Assembly: GCA_019915135.1 (NCBI GenBank)
Contig: JAHLMK010000003.1
Span: forward strand, 2,604,001-2,668,000
DNA: 64,000 bases
Direction: 5' to 3'
Source of the DNA: Strobilurus pachycystidiatus
Lineage: Eukaryota; Basidiomycota; Agaricomycetes; Agaricales; Physalacriaceae
Shown here: piece after piece, positions 12,131-23,831 of the stretch
How positions within the stretch are numbered: position 1 is the stretch's first letter
Layout: each line of letters opens with the position of its first letter
Program-made: the position numbers and the translations under genes
The notes under the pieces: generated by a model
The model's input: the letters and a program-made list of their open reading frames with translations, nothing else
Database searches by the model: none
Told to the model about the DNA's origin: nothing

Positions 12131-12577
12131 CGCACAGTTGCATCCAAAGGCTCATGTAATCACGGACAGCTCCCAACCATGGTCTACACTCATCGGAAGG
12201 ATCACTTTTCTTTCGGCTCTTTTCCACGCGGAAGTCATCTGGTACCTTAAGGACTATGGCCTGGCGGGCAGCGTCCTGTAAGACTTCTGAATCTTTACTT
12301 AGACATATCTCACCTTGAACACAGGCCGATGAAGGACATTCCTTGGGCTTTAGAATTCAGACAGACAAATCGACTCTGTCTTCTTGGAGAGAGCATTGCA
12401 CTGGAGGATCTTATCTCCGTAGGTTCTGACCAGTGGGATCGTGATTTCAGAGAGGAAAAGCAGTTGACGGAGGCTGTGAGCAAGAGTGAGGCAAGCAGCA
12501 GTCAGGAGCAGACCCTTGACGAGGGAGATCAGGCGAAGAAGGACGACGATGCCTTGGCTATCTACTACTTACTTTGA
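12054..12577 (+). CDS. C-terminal part of a hypothetical protein (two exons)
   Basis: Two plus-strand blocks join well across an intron with a GTAAGA donor near 12279 and an acceptor CACAG at about 12325. The junction keeps frame: GLAGSVL then PMKDIPWALEFRQTNRLCLL. The protein ends with a charged, low-complexity tail (Glu, Ser, Gln, Asp-rich, about residues 125-160) and stop at 12577. No domain is recognised. Upstream exons are not found, so this may be a 3' fragment. An AATAAA-like string near 12678 could serve 3' processing. Confidence 0.4.
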
Positions 12578-13639
12578 GGGCTGACTGCATACTTTCTATG
12601 AGCATTGGACTGACTCTCTTCGGACTCCTTGTGATTTTTATGTCGATCGTCCACCTCAAGTGCACCTGTACTATATTCAATAAATAGCAATCGACCTTGT
12701 CATTCGTCAAAGCTTCAAGCCTAAGCCTTGCACGATGCATCTGCCTTGCATCAAGAGTTAGTGATTGCCGTCACCTCCCGATGAACGGCCGACTTGGCCA
12801 AACAAGCACAACGTTAGCTGTTGACCTCGCCCTATAATAGGTGGGGAGAGAATACCCTCGCCCTTTCTGCCCACAAACCTCCTTCGATACTCAGGCCTCA
12901 GGACGATAATGTGACATGGTTGAACCGTGCGCACCCGAACATACGTCTCCGGAGCATTTTTCGTCGTTATGCACCCCGCCGGTGTTGCACGACCGCAGGC
13001 AGTGACAACTCCATGGACGAGAAGGTGGGCTAGCCTCTCGTCGTGCTATCCCCGTACTCACCCTTTCAAGAGCGATCCAGGCGTGATGCTGCTTCTCCCT
13101 TCCGTCTGCTCTTTCAGTTATACAGCGCTCGTATCTTTCCACCGTAGCGATCACCGGGCACCCACCATTTGTTCTCTTCCAATGCGCCCTCTGAGTGGGT
13201 CGACCCGAAATCATCCACGCATTTTGCCATGGCTGGCATTTTGCAATCACAGTCATCCTCGTATTCATCTCCATTGTCATCCTTCATATTGTCCTCCGGA
13301 AGATCCTTCATATCTTCGGCGGGCACCACACCCTTTCGAGACGTAAGGTCTTTCCGGGACTCGGTGTTCTCTCCGTTCATGACGCGCAAGGCTTGACGCT
13401 CCGCGAAAGACGTCAATGTTTGGTATGAGAAATCCCATTCGTGCCTACACATGGGCGAGCATTGAACACGCTACTCACTTTTTTCATCAGCTCGGAATCA
13501 AGGATACTCACAAAGGCGTTCCAAAGCCATCGAACACGGTCTCGAAGTGCTCTGAAGAATGTAGGCACATGGACGATTTCGTCTTTCTGTTGCATGGTGA
13601 GTGCAGTTCATGGGTTGTCGCTATTCTTCCTTATACATG
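12578..13639. other. Decayed spacer
   Basis: Contains the second copy of the 615-735 repeat (12902-13022). Open frames occur on both strands: a minus frame 13452-13114 with an Asp/Glu-rich stretch, and a plus frame 13416-13590. Neither resembles a known family, and the plus frame does not match the CPSase sequence that begins about 13640. Confidence 0.4.
12902..13022 (+). repeat. Dispersed repeat, copy B (core 12902-12940)
   Basis: Matches the repeat at 615-735 in the same orientation: 39-bp core with two mismatches, then weaker similarity for about 80 bp. Confidence 0.6.
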
Positions 13640-14912
13640 TTTCTATCGTAGACTCTGCGTGTTGGATACTCTTGTTCGCCCTTCATACGTCATATCCGGT
13701 GCTGCGATGAATGTCGTGTCTACGGCTGACGACTTGATGAACTACCTCACGCAAGCCACTGTCGTCTCTCGCGAGCACCCGGTCGTTATCACGAAGTACA
13801 TCGAGCTGGCCAAGGAGATCGAAATGGATGCTGTGGCAAAGGGTCATGCACTATATCTCTGAGCACGAGAACGCTGGCGTGCATTTCGGTGACGCTACCC
13901 TCATTCACCCTCCTCAGGATATCGATCAGCTGACGGTACGCCAGATCGAGGAAGCAACCGCGAAGATGAGTAACGCGCTGAACTTCACTGTGCTGTTCAA
14001 CATACATTGGTCATTTCCCTTCGTCTCGAAAGTCACTGGAGTCGAAGCTATCGAGATGGCGACGAAGGTCATGCTTGATCTCTCCGTCGAGGCATACCCC
14101 GACATTGGCTGCCTGCTGACTATGTCGGGGTGAAGTCCCTCAGTTCAGTTTCAGCCCACTTTTCGGGACTGAGCCAGTCCTTCGTGTGGAGATAGCGTTG
14201 ACTTGGGACGTCGCCTGCTTCGGTCAAGACAAGTACGAGGCTTACCTAAAGGCCTCATCCCCACCGGTATCGTGCCTCCGAAGAAAAACATCTTGTTCTC
14301 TGTCGGAAGCTACCGCGAAGCTTGAGATTCTTCCGTCCGTGCAGAAGCTCAGCGCAGCGGGATACGACTCTGGTATCGCAGACTTTCTGACGGAACACAG
14401 TCTTCCTTGCAAGGTAACTTTCGACTTTACACTGCACTACCTCCAATCTGATCACTTCTCAGTATTTTGAGACTCTCGTGGAGGACATACGCGACAAGTA
14501 GAGATCCGAGTACTCTTTGGCTCAACAGTTTGCCAACAACCTCATCGGCATGTACATCAACCTTCCGTCCAAGAATCACCACCGCCGGCCCGCCAGCTAC
14601 GCGAGCAAGGGATACCACACCAGGCGGATGGTCGTCGATTTTGCCGTTCCTCTCGTCACGAATGTCAAGAACGCCAAGATGCTCACTGAGGCATTGATCC
14701 CTATGCTTTCATTGAACGTCTCCACCATCGACTCCAACAGTTCGCATGAAACCCCCACAGTCCCTGGCTTGGTCAACGTCGCGTCCTTCGTACCTAGCTT
14801 GACGGTCCCAGGGAGCAACGACCTTGCTCAAGCCACCGACCCTTTCATCTCGGCCAGCTTCACGACTGCCACCGTGATTCCCGTCGATCTCATGAGTAGG
14901 ATCACCGCGTGA
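13640..14912 (+). pseudogene. Broken CPSase large-chain / URA2-type gene fragment
   Basis: Remnant of carbamoyl-phosphate synthase, the first step of pyrimidine synthesis, most like the CPSase part of the fungal URA2 (CAD-like) polypeptide. The second ATP-grasp half is clear: [70 protein letters not shown] and [20 protein letters not shown]. Then come DVACFGQDKYEAYLKA, the MGS-like region (LEILPSVQKLSAAGY) and the linker into the dihydroorotase-like part (NLPSKNHHRRPASY, VVDFAVPLVTNVKNAKML, SSHETPTVPGLVNVASFVP). Frameshifts occur near 13660, 13840 and 14150. About 20 residues are missing after FNIHW (about 14010), and a stop follows EDIRDK (about 14500). An intron (GTAACT near 14415 to CAG near 14461) is retained, so this is not a retrocopy. 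The glutaminase, first ATP-grasp and ATCase parts are absent. Confidence 0.85.
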
Positions 14913-15009
14913 AGGCGTGGGAAGCAGGTGGATTTTGGCTCCCGATGGCTCCAGGACGGACGCCCAGCCAATATCGGTTCTGAAACGGGCATGGGGTACT
15001 ACCTTTGAG

Positions 15010-15410
15010 CGTCAGATCCTGTCGCGGATGCGAAGTTTAGTTTGGATGCCCGCGTTGGAGCGGAAGGTGGTCACGACTGTCTGCGCCTTTTGCCTCGTTC
15101 ATTGACCAAGACTCATAGGCATCAACTTCAGTGCGGGTGAAAGACAGCTGTTGGCGCTAGCTCGCGCACTCGTGAAGAATAGCAGCATCAGACTCCTCGT
15201 AAATCGTCTTATCTATCCCTCGAGTCATAAATTTATCTAGCCACCAGGACGAACCAATCGGTGATGTAAATGTCGCAACCGACACGAAAGTCCGTCGCAC
15301 GATTCGGTCCACGCTGCTCTGCATTGCTCGTAGATTGAACACCGTTGGTAAAGATCCTTCACCCTCCTTCACGACCGTCATCTCAATGAACTGGCAGCAT
15401 GTTACGATTG
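15010..15410 (+). pseudogene. ABC transporter ATPase fragment (ABCC/MRP type)
   Basis: Remnant of the C-terminal nucleotide-binding domain of an ABCC-type exporter. Visible in order are AKFSLDARVGAEGG (about 15030), the ABC signature region INFSAGERQLLALARALVKN (about 15122-15180), and TDTKVRRTIRSTLLCIARRL (about 15278-15336). In the family the last block follows the D-loop and ends with the H-loop AHRLNT; here it reads IARRLNT, so the switch histidine is replaced by Arg. The Walker B aspartates are not readable because the frame breaks after KNSSI. No Walker A is present. It lies only about 100 bp after the CPSase remnant on the same strand. Confidence 0.75.
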
Positions 15411-16404
15411 CATCTTTGTCATGTTGACACTGTACTGATCCTCGTTGACCGCGAAGACTCTATCTTTCGCTCGCTCTGTAATGAAGCTCGCCTCCACAGG
15501 GCTGACATCGTCCATAACAGGGCTGATTACCGGGGTTGAATCATTGGTCATCTTGGGCAATTTGCTAAAACGTTGGTTGAGGATAGATAGAAGGTTTTGT
15601 GTTCACTCACCCATATCACAAATGAGTAAGTCGCTGTCCACGACCGCTTTGTTCGAAAGAACTCACCCATCCATCGTTCACCAAGCCGAACTGTCCACTG
15701 GTCCATCATCTTCTCATGCCCGAGCTCCTGACGAAGCGACTCTTATATGCCACCCAACAGCTCCTTCGACCCAGGCAGCCTGACAGAGGGGAAGTTCGGA
15801 TGCGTATGCACCGTGAGCGACGCCGCCCCGGGGCATGCCAGCAACTCCAGCTGTGTTTGTGGGTCCCGCAGCATCATGGTGGAGGGCATGGTGATGCTCT
15901 TCGGGAACGGAGCGTCGAAGGAGGGCCATATCCGCGGCCGATTTGGTCGACAATGTAACCTGGAGACGGTAGTCCGATGACGGAGGAGGTAAGGCCGTAG
16001 AAAGGCTCTACAGATTGAACGAGTCGCGGCGGTGATGCGAGTGCGTATGCCTTCGCCGAGCTGCTGGGGTGCGGATGAGTCTTGGTGATGTGGTGGATAG
16101 GCTGAAGGGGGTGTGATCGCGTTTCCGAGTGCGAGCGGACAGCAGGGGAGGAGAGGACGTTCTGGTGGGCGGATCAATCACCATCGCCACAGGGCTGGGC
16201 GGTATGACGAGGATGTCGGCGGCGGCGTCGGTGCCCCAGCCAGTTTCGATTCGGAGCGAATGCTTCTTGCTTACAATGCCAGTTGTGGGGGGCCTGTGAA
16301 GCATCAGTCGCCATGGTCGCCCTCCTCTTGCTTCCGCTCCTCTCCATCATCATCACTTCGATCGTCGGGGGTTCATAAGAGATTCGTGTCGTCTTCGATG
16401 GACG
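15411..16404. other. Spacer with unrecognised open frames
   Basis: A minus-strand frame 16177-15743 (144 codons) includes a Pro-rich part and a plausible segment (SITMPSTMMLRDPQTQLELL). I do not recognise it. Plus-strand frames here are shadows or decayed DNA between the ABC and carboxypeptidase remnants. Confidence 0.3.
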
Positions 16405-17985
16405 GCGTCGCTCTGCGCTTCGTGGAAGACTCGGGTGTCTGTGAAGCAGGATGTTGGAACCGACATGTCGATGGTATGTCATACTGTTCAGCTATTTGTT
16501 CGTTCTCAACCAACTCCAGTGGTTCTGCTTCTTTGAAGCGAAAAAATTGCCGGAGACTGCGCCATTCACTTTGTGGTACGCGTCCAGCCGTGTGCTCAGT
16601 GTCTGCCATCTAACGCGTCTGAAAAGGCTTAATGGCGGCCCGGGTTGTTTCTTCCATAATTGGCCTCTTTCAAGGTTTCTGGCGCGTCATTGGTCATCGC
16701 TCACGAGTTGATGCTATCTCCTGACGGAGAACGGTCCATGCCAAATTCTCGCCAATGGACAGACGACTGTCATCTATCCACGCAGGTATGTACATACGCT
16801 TCTCTATCCGCGAATCCGCTGATCCATGAACGCAAACAGCTGGAACAACATAAGCCACAGTATGCTCGCTTCGTTTCCCTTCTCCTTCTTCTATACTGAC
16901 CACTACAACAGGGATATATGTCGATCAGCCCATTGGCACCAAGTTTTCCTTCGGAACGGAAACCGTGAACAGTACGCAGGCAGCTGCACCATTCGCGTGG
17001 ACCGCCTTCCAGGTTCTCTTCGAGCGCGGACAGTCCTCACACTACAAAAGTCGCGTGTCAGTCTTGTTACTCTTTCGAAGAGAGGTCCTTCCTTCTTAAT
17101 ACGAAGTCATACATAGATCCATATCTGCTACGGAGAGCTACGGGGGGCATTACGGCCCATCATTCGTGACCTACTTCGACGAACAAAACACCCTTAATAA
17201 ATCTGGCGCTATCACCGGAGAGGAAGTCGTCGTTAGCGCGCTTATGATCAACAAGTGCGTTCGCGATCGAGTTTTCTTCAACTGTACTGTGTGGTCATCA
17301 ACCACCGGACAGTGGATGGTGCGACCGTCTGATTCAGAACAAAGCATACCTCGACTTTGCGACGAAGCGGCGCGGGGGTACGGTCAGCTGCAGAGCGACA
17401 AAGTCCTGGCGGCCATGAAGAAGACTTATTTCAAAGCCGGCGGCTGCAGGCAACTCCACGGCTTCTAACAGGATTTGTCAAAAGGCGGACGACTTTTGTG
17501 TTTGTTTCTCCTCCTTCATACTCTTTCGTTTGCTAACGAGTAACCATGTGCATAGGTCGAGAATTTTTTTATCCCAGCCGTGGGTGACCCCGACTCAGAC
17601 GATCTACGCCAGAACTCCGCGGCTCTTTTCCCGCCCGAGTTTTACACCGAGTTTTTGGTAATGCGACTATCAAAGCGAAGATTGGGGCGACGAGCATGTA
17701 CTCGGAATGTCCTGACGTTCCTTATGAGCTGTTTGTCAAGACTGGCGATGTCAGTGTGTTCCATTTATCGGTTTGTGGAAGTCTACTGATGAGCGACAAG
17801 GACGCGCGAACATGGCTCCCGGAGCTCGGAGCCCTCGCAAATTCAGGACTGAACATCTTGATCTGGGCGGGTGACGCGGATATGAAGTAAGTGGCCTTTT
17901 GCATTCCGAGCATTGTGAACTGACCCCCGGCAGCTGTAACTGGCTGGGAGGGCACGCCTCTGTTTTCGCCATGGACTAGTTCGGG
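16405..17985 (+). pseudogene. Broken serine carboxypeptidase (S10) gene
   Basis: Family role: secreted or vacuolar exopeptidase removing C-terminal residues. Blocks in order are LRFVEDSGVCE, DVGTDMSM then WFCFFEAKKLPETAPFTLW, LNGGPGC, ENGPC, SWNNISH, YVDQPIGTKFSFGTETVNST, and ATESYGGHYGPSFVTYFDEQ with the nucleophile Ser in ESYGG. They continue with SGAITGEEVVVSALMIN, YGQLQSDKVLAAMKKTYFKA, LRQNSAALFPPEFYTEFL, SMYSECPDVPYELFVKTGDV, WLPELGALANSGLNILIWAG with the acid Asp in GDAD, and NWLGGHASV, which carries the family His. Several introns are retained in expected places (for example 16472-16520). Breaks include loss of about 12 residues after VCE, a frameshift before YGQLQSD (about 17375) and another after FYTEFL (about 17655). 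All three catalytic residues survive but the frame does not. Confidence 0.85.
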
Positions 17986-18734
17986 TCAGTGATCTTTCAA
18001 GCCTTGTCTTGCTCGGCGCTGCTCGTGGCCTGGTTCTCGCTCCTCCTCCTTGGTGGCTCGGTGTCTACATCGGAGCTACGGCGATGATGAACTTCAGACC
18101 AGGGCTTGTAGCTGCTTGGCGTGGGTAAGCGTAAAGGCGAGGATAAAGGATAACGACCAGACCTACACCGTCAGCGCGGTCGAACCTCGCGGATGTTCTT
18201 GACGTCCTCTGAGTGACGGATGAATCACGAAGAGGGCCAAAACGACGCCGTTCTTGACGCCAAATTCGAGATCGGCCTGGTCCTTGTCGGAGGGAGCGGA
18301 GGAGACCTCGTAGGGTTGAGTTCCGTTCTTGATCAAGAATGCGGATGTGGACATTCGCCATCAATACTGGCAGGAGCACAGAACGCCTGGATGACGAGTT
18401 TGAGCCAAGCAAATCGAGGATAGATGACAACGCACCGTCACCCATGTAGATGAAATTTCCGTAATCAAATGCTCGTGTTCGTCCAGCGAATATCTCAAGC
18501 TGCTGGAGGACGGCCGTATTTCGGTGTAGTATGTGGTGTGCCTCAACAAGTCCTCTATGCACCCGCACCGCGTGTCCGTGCCGGCGGCACGGCTAAATCC
18601 GTACTAGCTAAATCCGTTACAGCCGATGGATGCTGTGCCTGTGCCCTTCTGCTGTCATCAAGGACATAGAGTGCGGCAGCGTTGTTCACAACTTTCCGTC
18701 TATCAAGCTAATTATTTGCAGACAATCGAACGCG
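17986..18734. other. Intergenic stretch
   Basis: Open frames on both strands overlap without any recognisable motif. Nothing convincing beyond the presumed 5' region of the membrane-protein gene at 18735. Confidence 0.4.
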
Positions 18735-19377
18735 ATGACCGACACCAAAATCCCCGGCTTCCATCTGCACGCTCGTCTCATGAGAGCGGATGGCGACGAG
18801 CATTTCCGGAAGATCGTCAACGAATACGACGCGAACACGGAAAACCTCCAGAAATTGACTTCGGTCCTGCTGGGAGCGCTCGGCGCATGCCTGGGAGCCG
18901 ACGCAGAGTGGAAAATCAAACGACTTTGCCTGGTGCTCCAGGCGTTCGGATTGTCGGCCGTCATCTTGGCCTGGGTCCTCTACCAGATCGCGGAGGCAAA
19001 GTTCAACGCGAACGCGGCGACCAGAATCGAAGTTCTCCGAGTAGCGCGAAGGGGCGGAGGGTGGACGTTGTTAGTCTGCATGGATTGCATGGGCCCTCTG
19101 ATGATAGTCGCATTCGATGTGACCTTAGGTGAGTGATTATCCTGCTCTTGTAGCTTACTGATTCCTTGCAGCGGCATTCGCAGTTTTGGCCTGTAACCTC
19201 ATCGGCTGGCTTCTCGTTCCCCTTATCATCTTTGTCGTTATACTCGCTATTCTTGTGGGGAGTACGATGTTGGCAGGTACGTGTCTGTTCCTGCGCAGTG
19301 AGCGCAAGACTCATCAGGGCTCATTATTAGATTCGTTCTGGGATAGGCGGGGTCTTCGCGAAACGGAGGATGGCTGA
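18735..19377 (+). CDS. Small multi-pass membrane protein (two exons, 199 aa)
   Basis: Unknown function. The model joins 18735-19128 and 19172-19377 across a 43-bp GTGAGT...GCAG intron and stays in frame. Residues 1-40 are soluble and charged (MTDTKIPGFHLHARLMRADG). A hydrophobic segment follows (LTSVLLGALGACLGAD), then LCLVLQAFGLSAVILAWVLY, a short charged loop (KFNANAATRIEVLRVARRGG), LLVCMDCMGPLMIVAFDVTL and, after the intron, LIGWLLVPLIIFVVILAILV. That gives about four membrane segments and a hydrophilic tail. Start is the first ATG of the conserved-looking frame; the open frame extends further upstream without an ATG context I prefer. No frameshift is seen. I do not recognise the family. 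Confidence 0.6.
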
Positions 19378-20468
19378 GCTGGGCCATCGGAGATAGCGAA
19401 TCGATTCGCGATGTTGCTTCTACTCGCCGCGCAACGCGCTTTTCTTGGGAATTTCATCGGCATTTGGCCGTCTTCTTGGACTGGAGGTCGACGCTGAAAG
19501 CACGGAGCGGAGCGGAGGGTGATTTAGCACGGCACAGAGCGCTGTTGTGTGGCGTCGGCGCGGCTGTGGTAATTTCTGTTATTATTCATCATTTCTGACA
19601 GAGTAATCCGTCGGGCATGCATTTTTTCAAATTGAAATACAAATTGTTAAACTAGACTAGCGAGGTCGGGTGTCGGTTCATTTGGCGCTGCAACGTGCTA
19701 CCACGCCTAGTTTGGTTTGCAAAGGGCATCACTGGTGTTGTGGGTGTCTTGGAGCGCGCTGCCAAAAACTCAGTAGAGTACAAGGATGAGCTGTTTAAGT
19801 TACTATGTGATACAAATATGAGAGAGCATGTAGAAAATTATCTCAGAGTCAGATGGCGAGGTCGCCGCAGCAAAGTCAGCGTGGGAGAGTCTGACGGATG
19901 ATTGCGCGCTGCTACCAGTGCACCAGATAATTCTGTTCAGTGGACCGGCGGGTTGATTCATGATCGTGCCAGTGAAATCCCGACTTCCGGCCGTGAGATC
20001 CCACTCATCAGGCGAGCGCAAACCGCCGAGTGGCCGAGCAGGAACTGCCGAGAACCCGGTCTTCGGGCACTCATCTGCCCCTCAACGGGCGTTTTCTTTT
20101 ACCTCGGCAAAAGATAGAGTTTTCCTGACGCAATTGATTATCTTTCTCTCAGCCTTTGTGCCGGGTAAAAGATAGTGTTTTGCCGAGGAGAAATCATGTC
20201 TTTGTGCTCGGCAATTGTCTTTCTTTGTGTCGGAAATTCGAACTTATTTCTCCCAGGTCTATCATTCCCTTTGTCGCTGTCTAAATTTAGTTATTTTCTT
20301 GTCTTATTTTTGATCATTTTCTCTGGCAAAAGCTATGCTTTGGACTATTATTTTGCAGGATTGAAAGAATGTCTTTTTCCTCGAACAAATACCGGGACAA
20401 ATTCTTGCTTTTGCCTAACATTTGTCCTTTTCTTTTACTCTAGGTAATATATTTGGGCCAGCGTGGTG
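19378..20468. other. Intergenic, partly AT-rich
   Basis: The base composition drops in G+C toward 20200-20460. The motif GGCAAAAGATAG or a close variant recurs at about 20105, 20165 and 20325, which may be a decayed short repeat. No gene is supported. Confidence 0.4.
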
Positions 20469-20593
20469 TGAGCCTCCACTGCTGGTCGGTCCTCTCCTCT
20501 TCTCGATCTGGTTGAGCTCATCGCACTCCTAATACCACGCAGTGGCGCACATCGCGCCCATCATTCGGCTAATTGCGCCTTGTTGGATGTGTC
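20469..20593 (+). repeat. 125-bp dispersed repeat, copy A
   Basis: Matches 53142-53266 with three mismatches and no gap. It starts TGAGCCTCCACTGCTGG and ends TTGGATGTGTC. Weaker similarity continues downstream in both places. A minus-strand open frame (20711-20529) covers it, but the second copy lies in a different context. Confidence 0.85.
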
Positions 20594-23400
20594 GGCCGAC
20601 GACCTTGATCTCGCTGGCGGACATGGGTTTCCCACGACCTCCCTTTGGCCTCTGACCCTCAACGATAACTGGAGCCGACTCGTCCGCGGTCTCAGGCGAT
20701 TGCGGTCGCACAGGTCACGCCGCGACTCACTCCTCAGATTGCATTGACTCCTCGCGCAGCATGGAGGTTGAGCGCTCAACGCCGGCTTCGACGTCCCCTC
20801 GTAGCTGCCTGCTACCTATTGCCGAAGTCCTCGATCCTATCTTGTGCATCATCTGCGCGGACCACTGCTTATCACTCTTCTGTCTCACCCTTTCGTCTAC
20901 CGGATTCGTTAGGCGAGGTTCGTATCGCTCTTTGCGGACGCAGCCAGCTTATTCACCACAGTCCACAGGTCATCCATGATTGCGACATTCACCTCTCAGA
21001 TGCCTTCGCTCAACTCCAATCTCGCAGGCTGCCTTCTCGCACACATACCCAGACGCACGACCCAAACTTACCCGGCGGCTACTCCTTCGATGCCTTCTCC
21101 GACCAGCTCTATCCCTTGGCCTGTCAAAGTCCCCTGACCAATAAGACACGAGTCATTGGTTCTCCCCGCAACCTGAATGGTGACGATGTCTTCGTGCTGT
21201 GCCGTACGTCAACACTGAGTATGGAGAGCGTCCTTTCGCCAGCCGCAACCACCAGGGGGGTACTTCGACCTAGGCTTCTATGACGGTGCGGCGACTGTGA
21301 AACATACTCCTGTTCGGAGGTCGTACTTGTTTCCCCCGATGCCCAGGTTCTCGTTGACTAGCCAGGCCTCAGTCCAAGGTGTGTTTGTTCCAGTTCCCGC
21401 GATCGTTACTTGACCTCTGACCGCGACCATCGCAGGACCTTGTTACTCCACGGCGACCGTTCAGGGAAAACTACCGCGCACAACCACGCGCATCGACTTA
21501 GTCAACAACATGCCACTGTCATTTGGCTTGAGATTGTGACCGCCGCTCTCACAAACACTGAATTGGACTTCTGGTCTAACTTGCGCGCCGCACTCGCCGG
21601 GGACCCACGACGTCGGGATCGCATTCGGGTCGGGGCGGCGAGATCTCGCTAGCTGGAAACTCATGCGAGTTCAATGCCAGGGAATGGCTGCCTCACATTC
21701 TCAGGTGGAATGGCGCGCCGTAGCGCTCGCGGTACGCATTTCCAGTCTTGATCATTTTTTCGTTCTCTGAATGGCTATATTCAGGCATACCAGTCCCTCG
21801 ATGATGACAGATATATCTGCTAGGACATGAGTTAGGCGGACCACACCACCGAGGACGGTCGCCATCGCCATCCGGCGCGCGCAGGATGTCGATCTTGGTG
21901 CAGGGCGGGACTGTGGGCGGGATGGCGGAATTCCGATCAAAGGGCGACTAGCCGCTTTCTCAGCATCTGCGAGACGCGGCACTGGTGACCAGCACGGATA
22001 ATTGGAGGGCTCACTGCTCCCCGTGTCCAACAGTATGTCTTCTCTTTTCATTTACATCTTGATTTACTGAATACCTGGATTAAGCCTATACCATCAGCAA
22101 GATGGCTATCTAGTCGTCATCTTCTACTCTGTCTATGCGCTGCGTTGGACTACTGCCCGCCTCGGCCGTTCATCTGACGGGGCGCCCAAGCGCTCATGGC
22201 ACGTTGCTGCTTGATCAAAGTCAGTATTCTGATTTGACATATATAGACGATCTCAGCGCCTCAATGACGATTGAGATACTTGCCTGGATACTGGGCATGC
22301 GGATTACACCACCCAGGACAGTCCCCATCAACGTCTGACGCGTGCTGGATTTCGATCTTCGCGGAGGGCGCGACTTGGGGCGGACGGCGGATCCTCGGGA
22401 GGCGATGGCGATTTAAACGCTGTCATGGGAGACGGGGTGCTGTGGGACGCTGCGTTCACATTTTCGAACGAAACGGCGCACTATAGCTCTCAAGGTACGC
22501 CGCCGTTCTCTTGAGCGTCTTTGGTTTTATGAACTCACTGTCTTAGCGCCGGCCCAACGTCCTTCATGCCATAAATAGCTGCTGTTCATCCGAATCCCAC
22601 ACCGGACATGGCCGCCATCGCCGTACGCGGCTCTCAGGATACCAATGACAACCTGAGGCGGGACCTTGGGCGGGAGGGCGGAACTTGGACGCTGGATGAC
22701 TGGCTCGCATTTGCAGCGGCTGGGATGTGTGATTCTGGTGTCGACTACGGAGTCCAGGCGAGCTTGCTGCTCCCTGCGTCGAACGGTACGCTTGTCTTTT
22801 CTCGGGGTATCTTGATTTGCTTAATTTCCACTTCAGGTCCAGGTTCTTGTCAGGATGACTACTTCCCTGTCATATCGGGCGTCGATTGCGTTTATGCGCC
22901 GCCTTGGTTCATACTTTGCCGCCCCCATTCATCTGGCATGTGGCGCCCCAATTCTTGCATGGTGCCTTGCGCTAGATGGATGGGCGTGTTGTGGCTGACT
23001 CTGGGGTGCTTCGGCGCAGCACACGACGAACGGTAAGCACCGTTTGGACTCATTTTTCAGATGTCTAATTTCTCGTTTGGAGTTCCCTCCGTTGTCCTAT
23101 TTGTATCGCGAGTTCAGACCATTCGGTTCCTATGCGCTAAGTCGCCGGTATGCTCAAGGTGAACTGGTTTCTATCAATCTACCTATTCATGCTTGACCTT
23201 ACTTACCTTTCCGTGGCAGCACCCAATGGGATAAGTACGACCGACTCAAGACCCATCTCAATTGCTACGAGGTCAACGCTACACTTGGTACCTTCACTTC
23301 GTCGTCGTCAATCATCGAGACCATATGTTCATACCAATGTTTAGGCTTTCGTCTCACCGATAACGTCCTCGTCAATTTGGATGTACCGGTACAAGGTACT
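20594..23400 (+). pseudogene. Decayed region with three related modules
   Basis: No family recognised. Three plus-strand blocks near 21840-22050, 22290-22490 and 22610-22800 share a pattern: a GCCATCGCC-like start, GACCTTGGGCGGGA-like centre, then a stretch ending in a GTATGT or GTACGC donor-like site. One module reads LWDAAFTFSNETAHYSS, another DDWLAFAAAGMCDSGVDYG. A weak fourth echo is near 23500. Around 21070-21290 a frame with GGYFDLGFYDGAATVKH also reads as protein. This suggests tandemly duplicated exons or genes of one family, now broken. Secretion or enzymatic role cannot be judged. Confidence 0.35.
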
Positions 23401-23831
23401 TTTGTCTTTCACCGTAGTCTTGAGTTGCAATACCGACTGTTGCGTTATAGATCTTCAATTTGACCTAGAGACTCTTGTTAGCAGCCGGTCTGACTTCATA
23501 GGACATACCCGCCATTGCCGCCGTTACCGCGCACACGGCTCTAGGTCTAGAGCGCTTTGAACATTGTCGACGTTACACTATGGCTTAGCCACGCACGCCG
23601 TCGTCATGGGCGCACTCACCACCCCATCGTTGTCGCCCAAAATGCCGAAGTTCTCGTCAAACCGAAGGCTGGATAGTTAACGTTGTTCTGCTTATTCATT
23701 CATACGCGTACACAATCATACACAATCGTTCTTCGTTTATCGCGCACCATCACTGCCATTCCGTAGTATAATGAATGCCCGTCCTTGTTGGTATATCAGT
23801 ACTTGGGTGTGTGATAATCGGACATACGACA
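23401..23831. other. Intergenic stretch
   Basis: Nothing supported except a faint echo of the upstream modules near 23500 and a short direct repeat CACAATCAT/CACAATCGT near 23710. Confidence 0.4.

Noticed and set aside
15157..15381. Minus-strand 74-codon frame over the ABC fragment
   Set aside because: The plus strand carries ABC signature and H-loop region sequence, so the minus frame is a shadow.
18630..18734. Upstream extension of the small membrane-protein frame
   Set aside because: The extension lacks the composition of the rest and a later ATG at 18735 gives a cleaner N-terminus.
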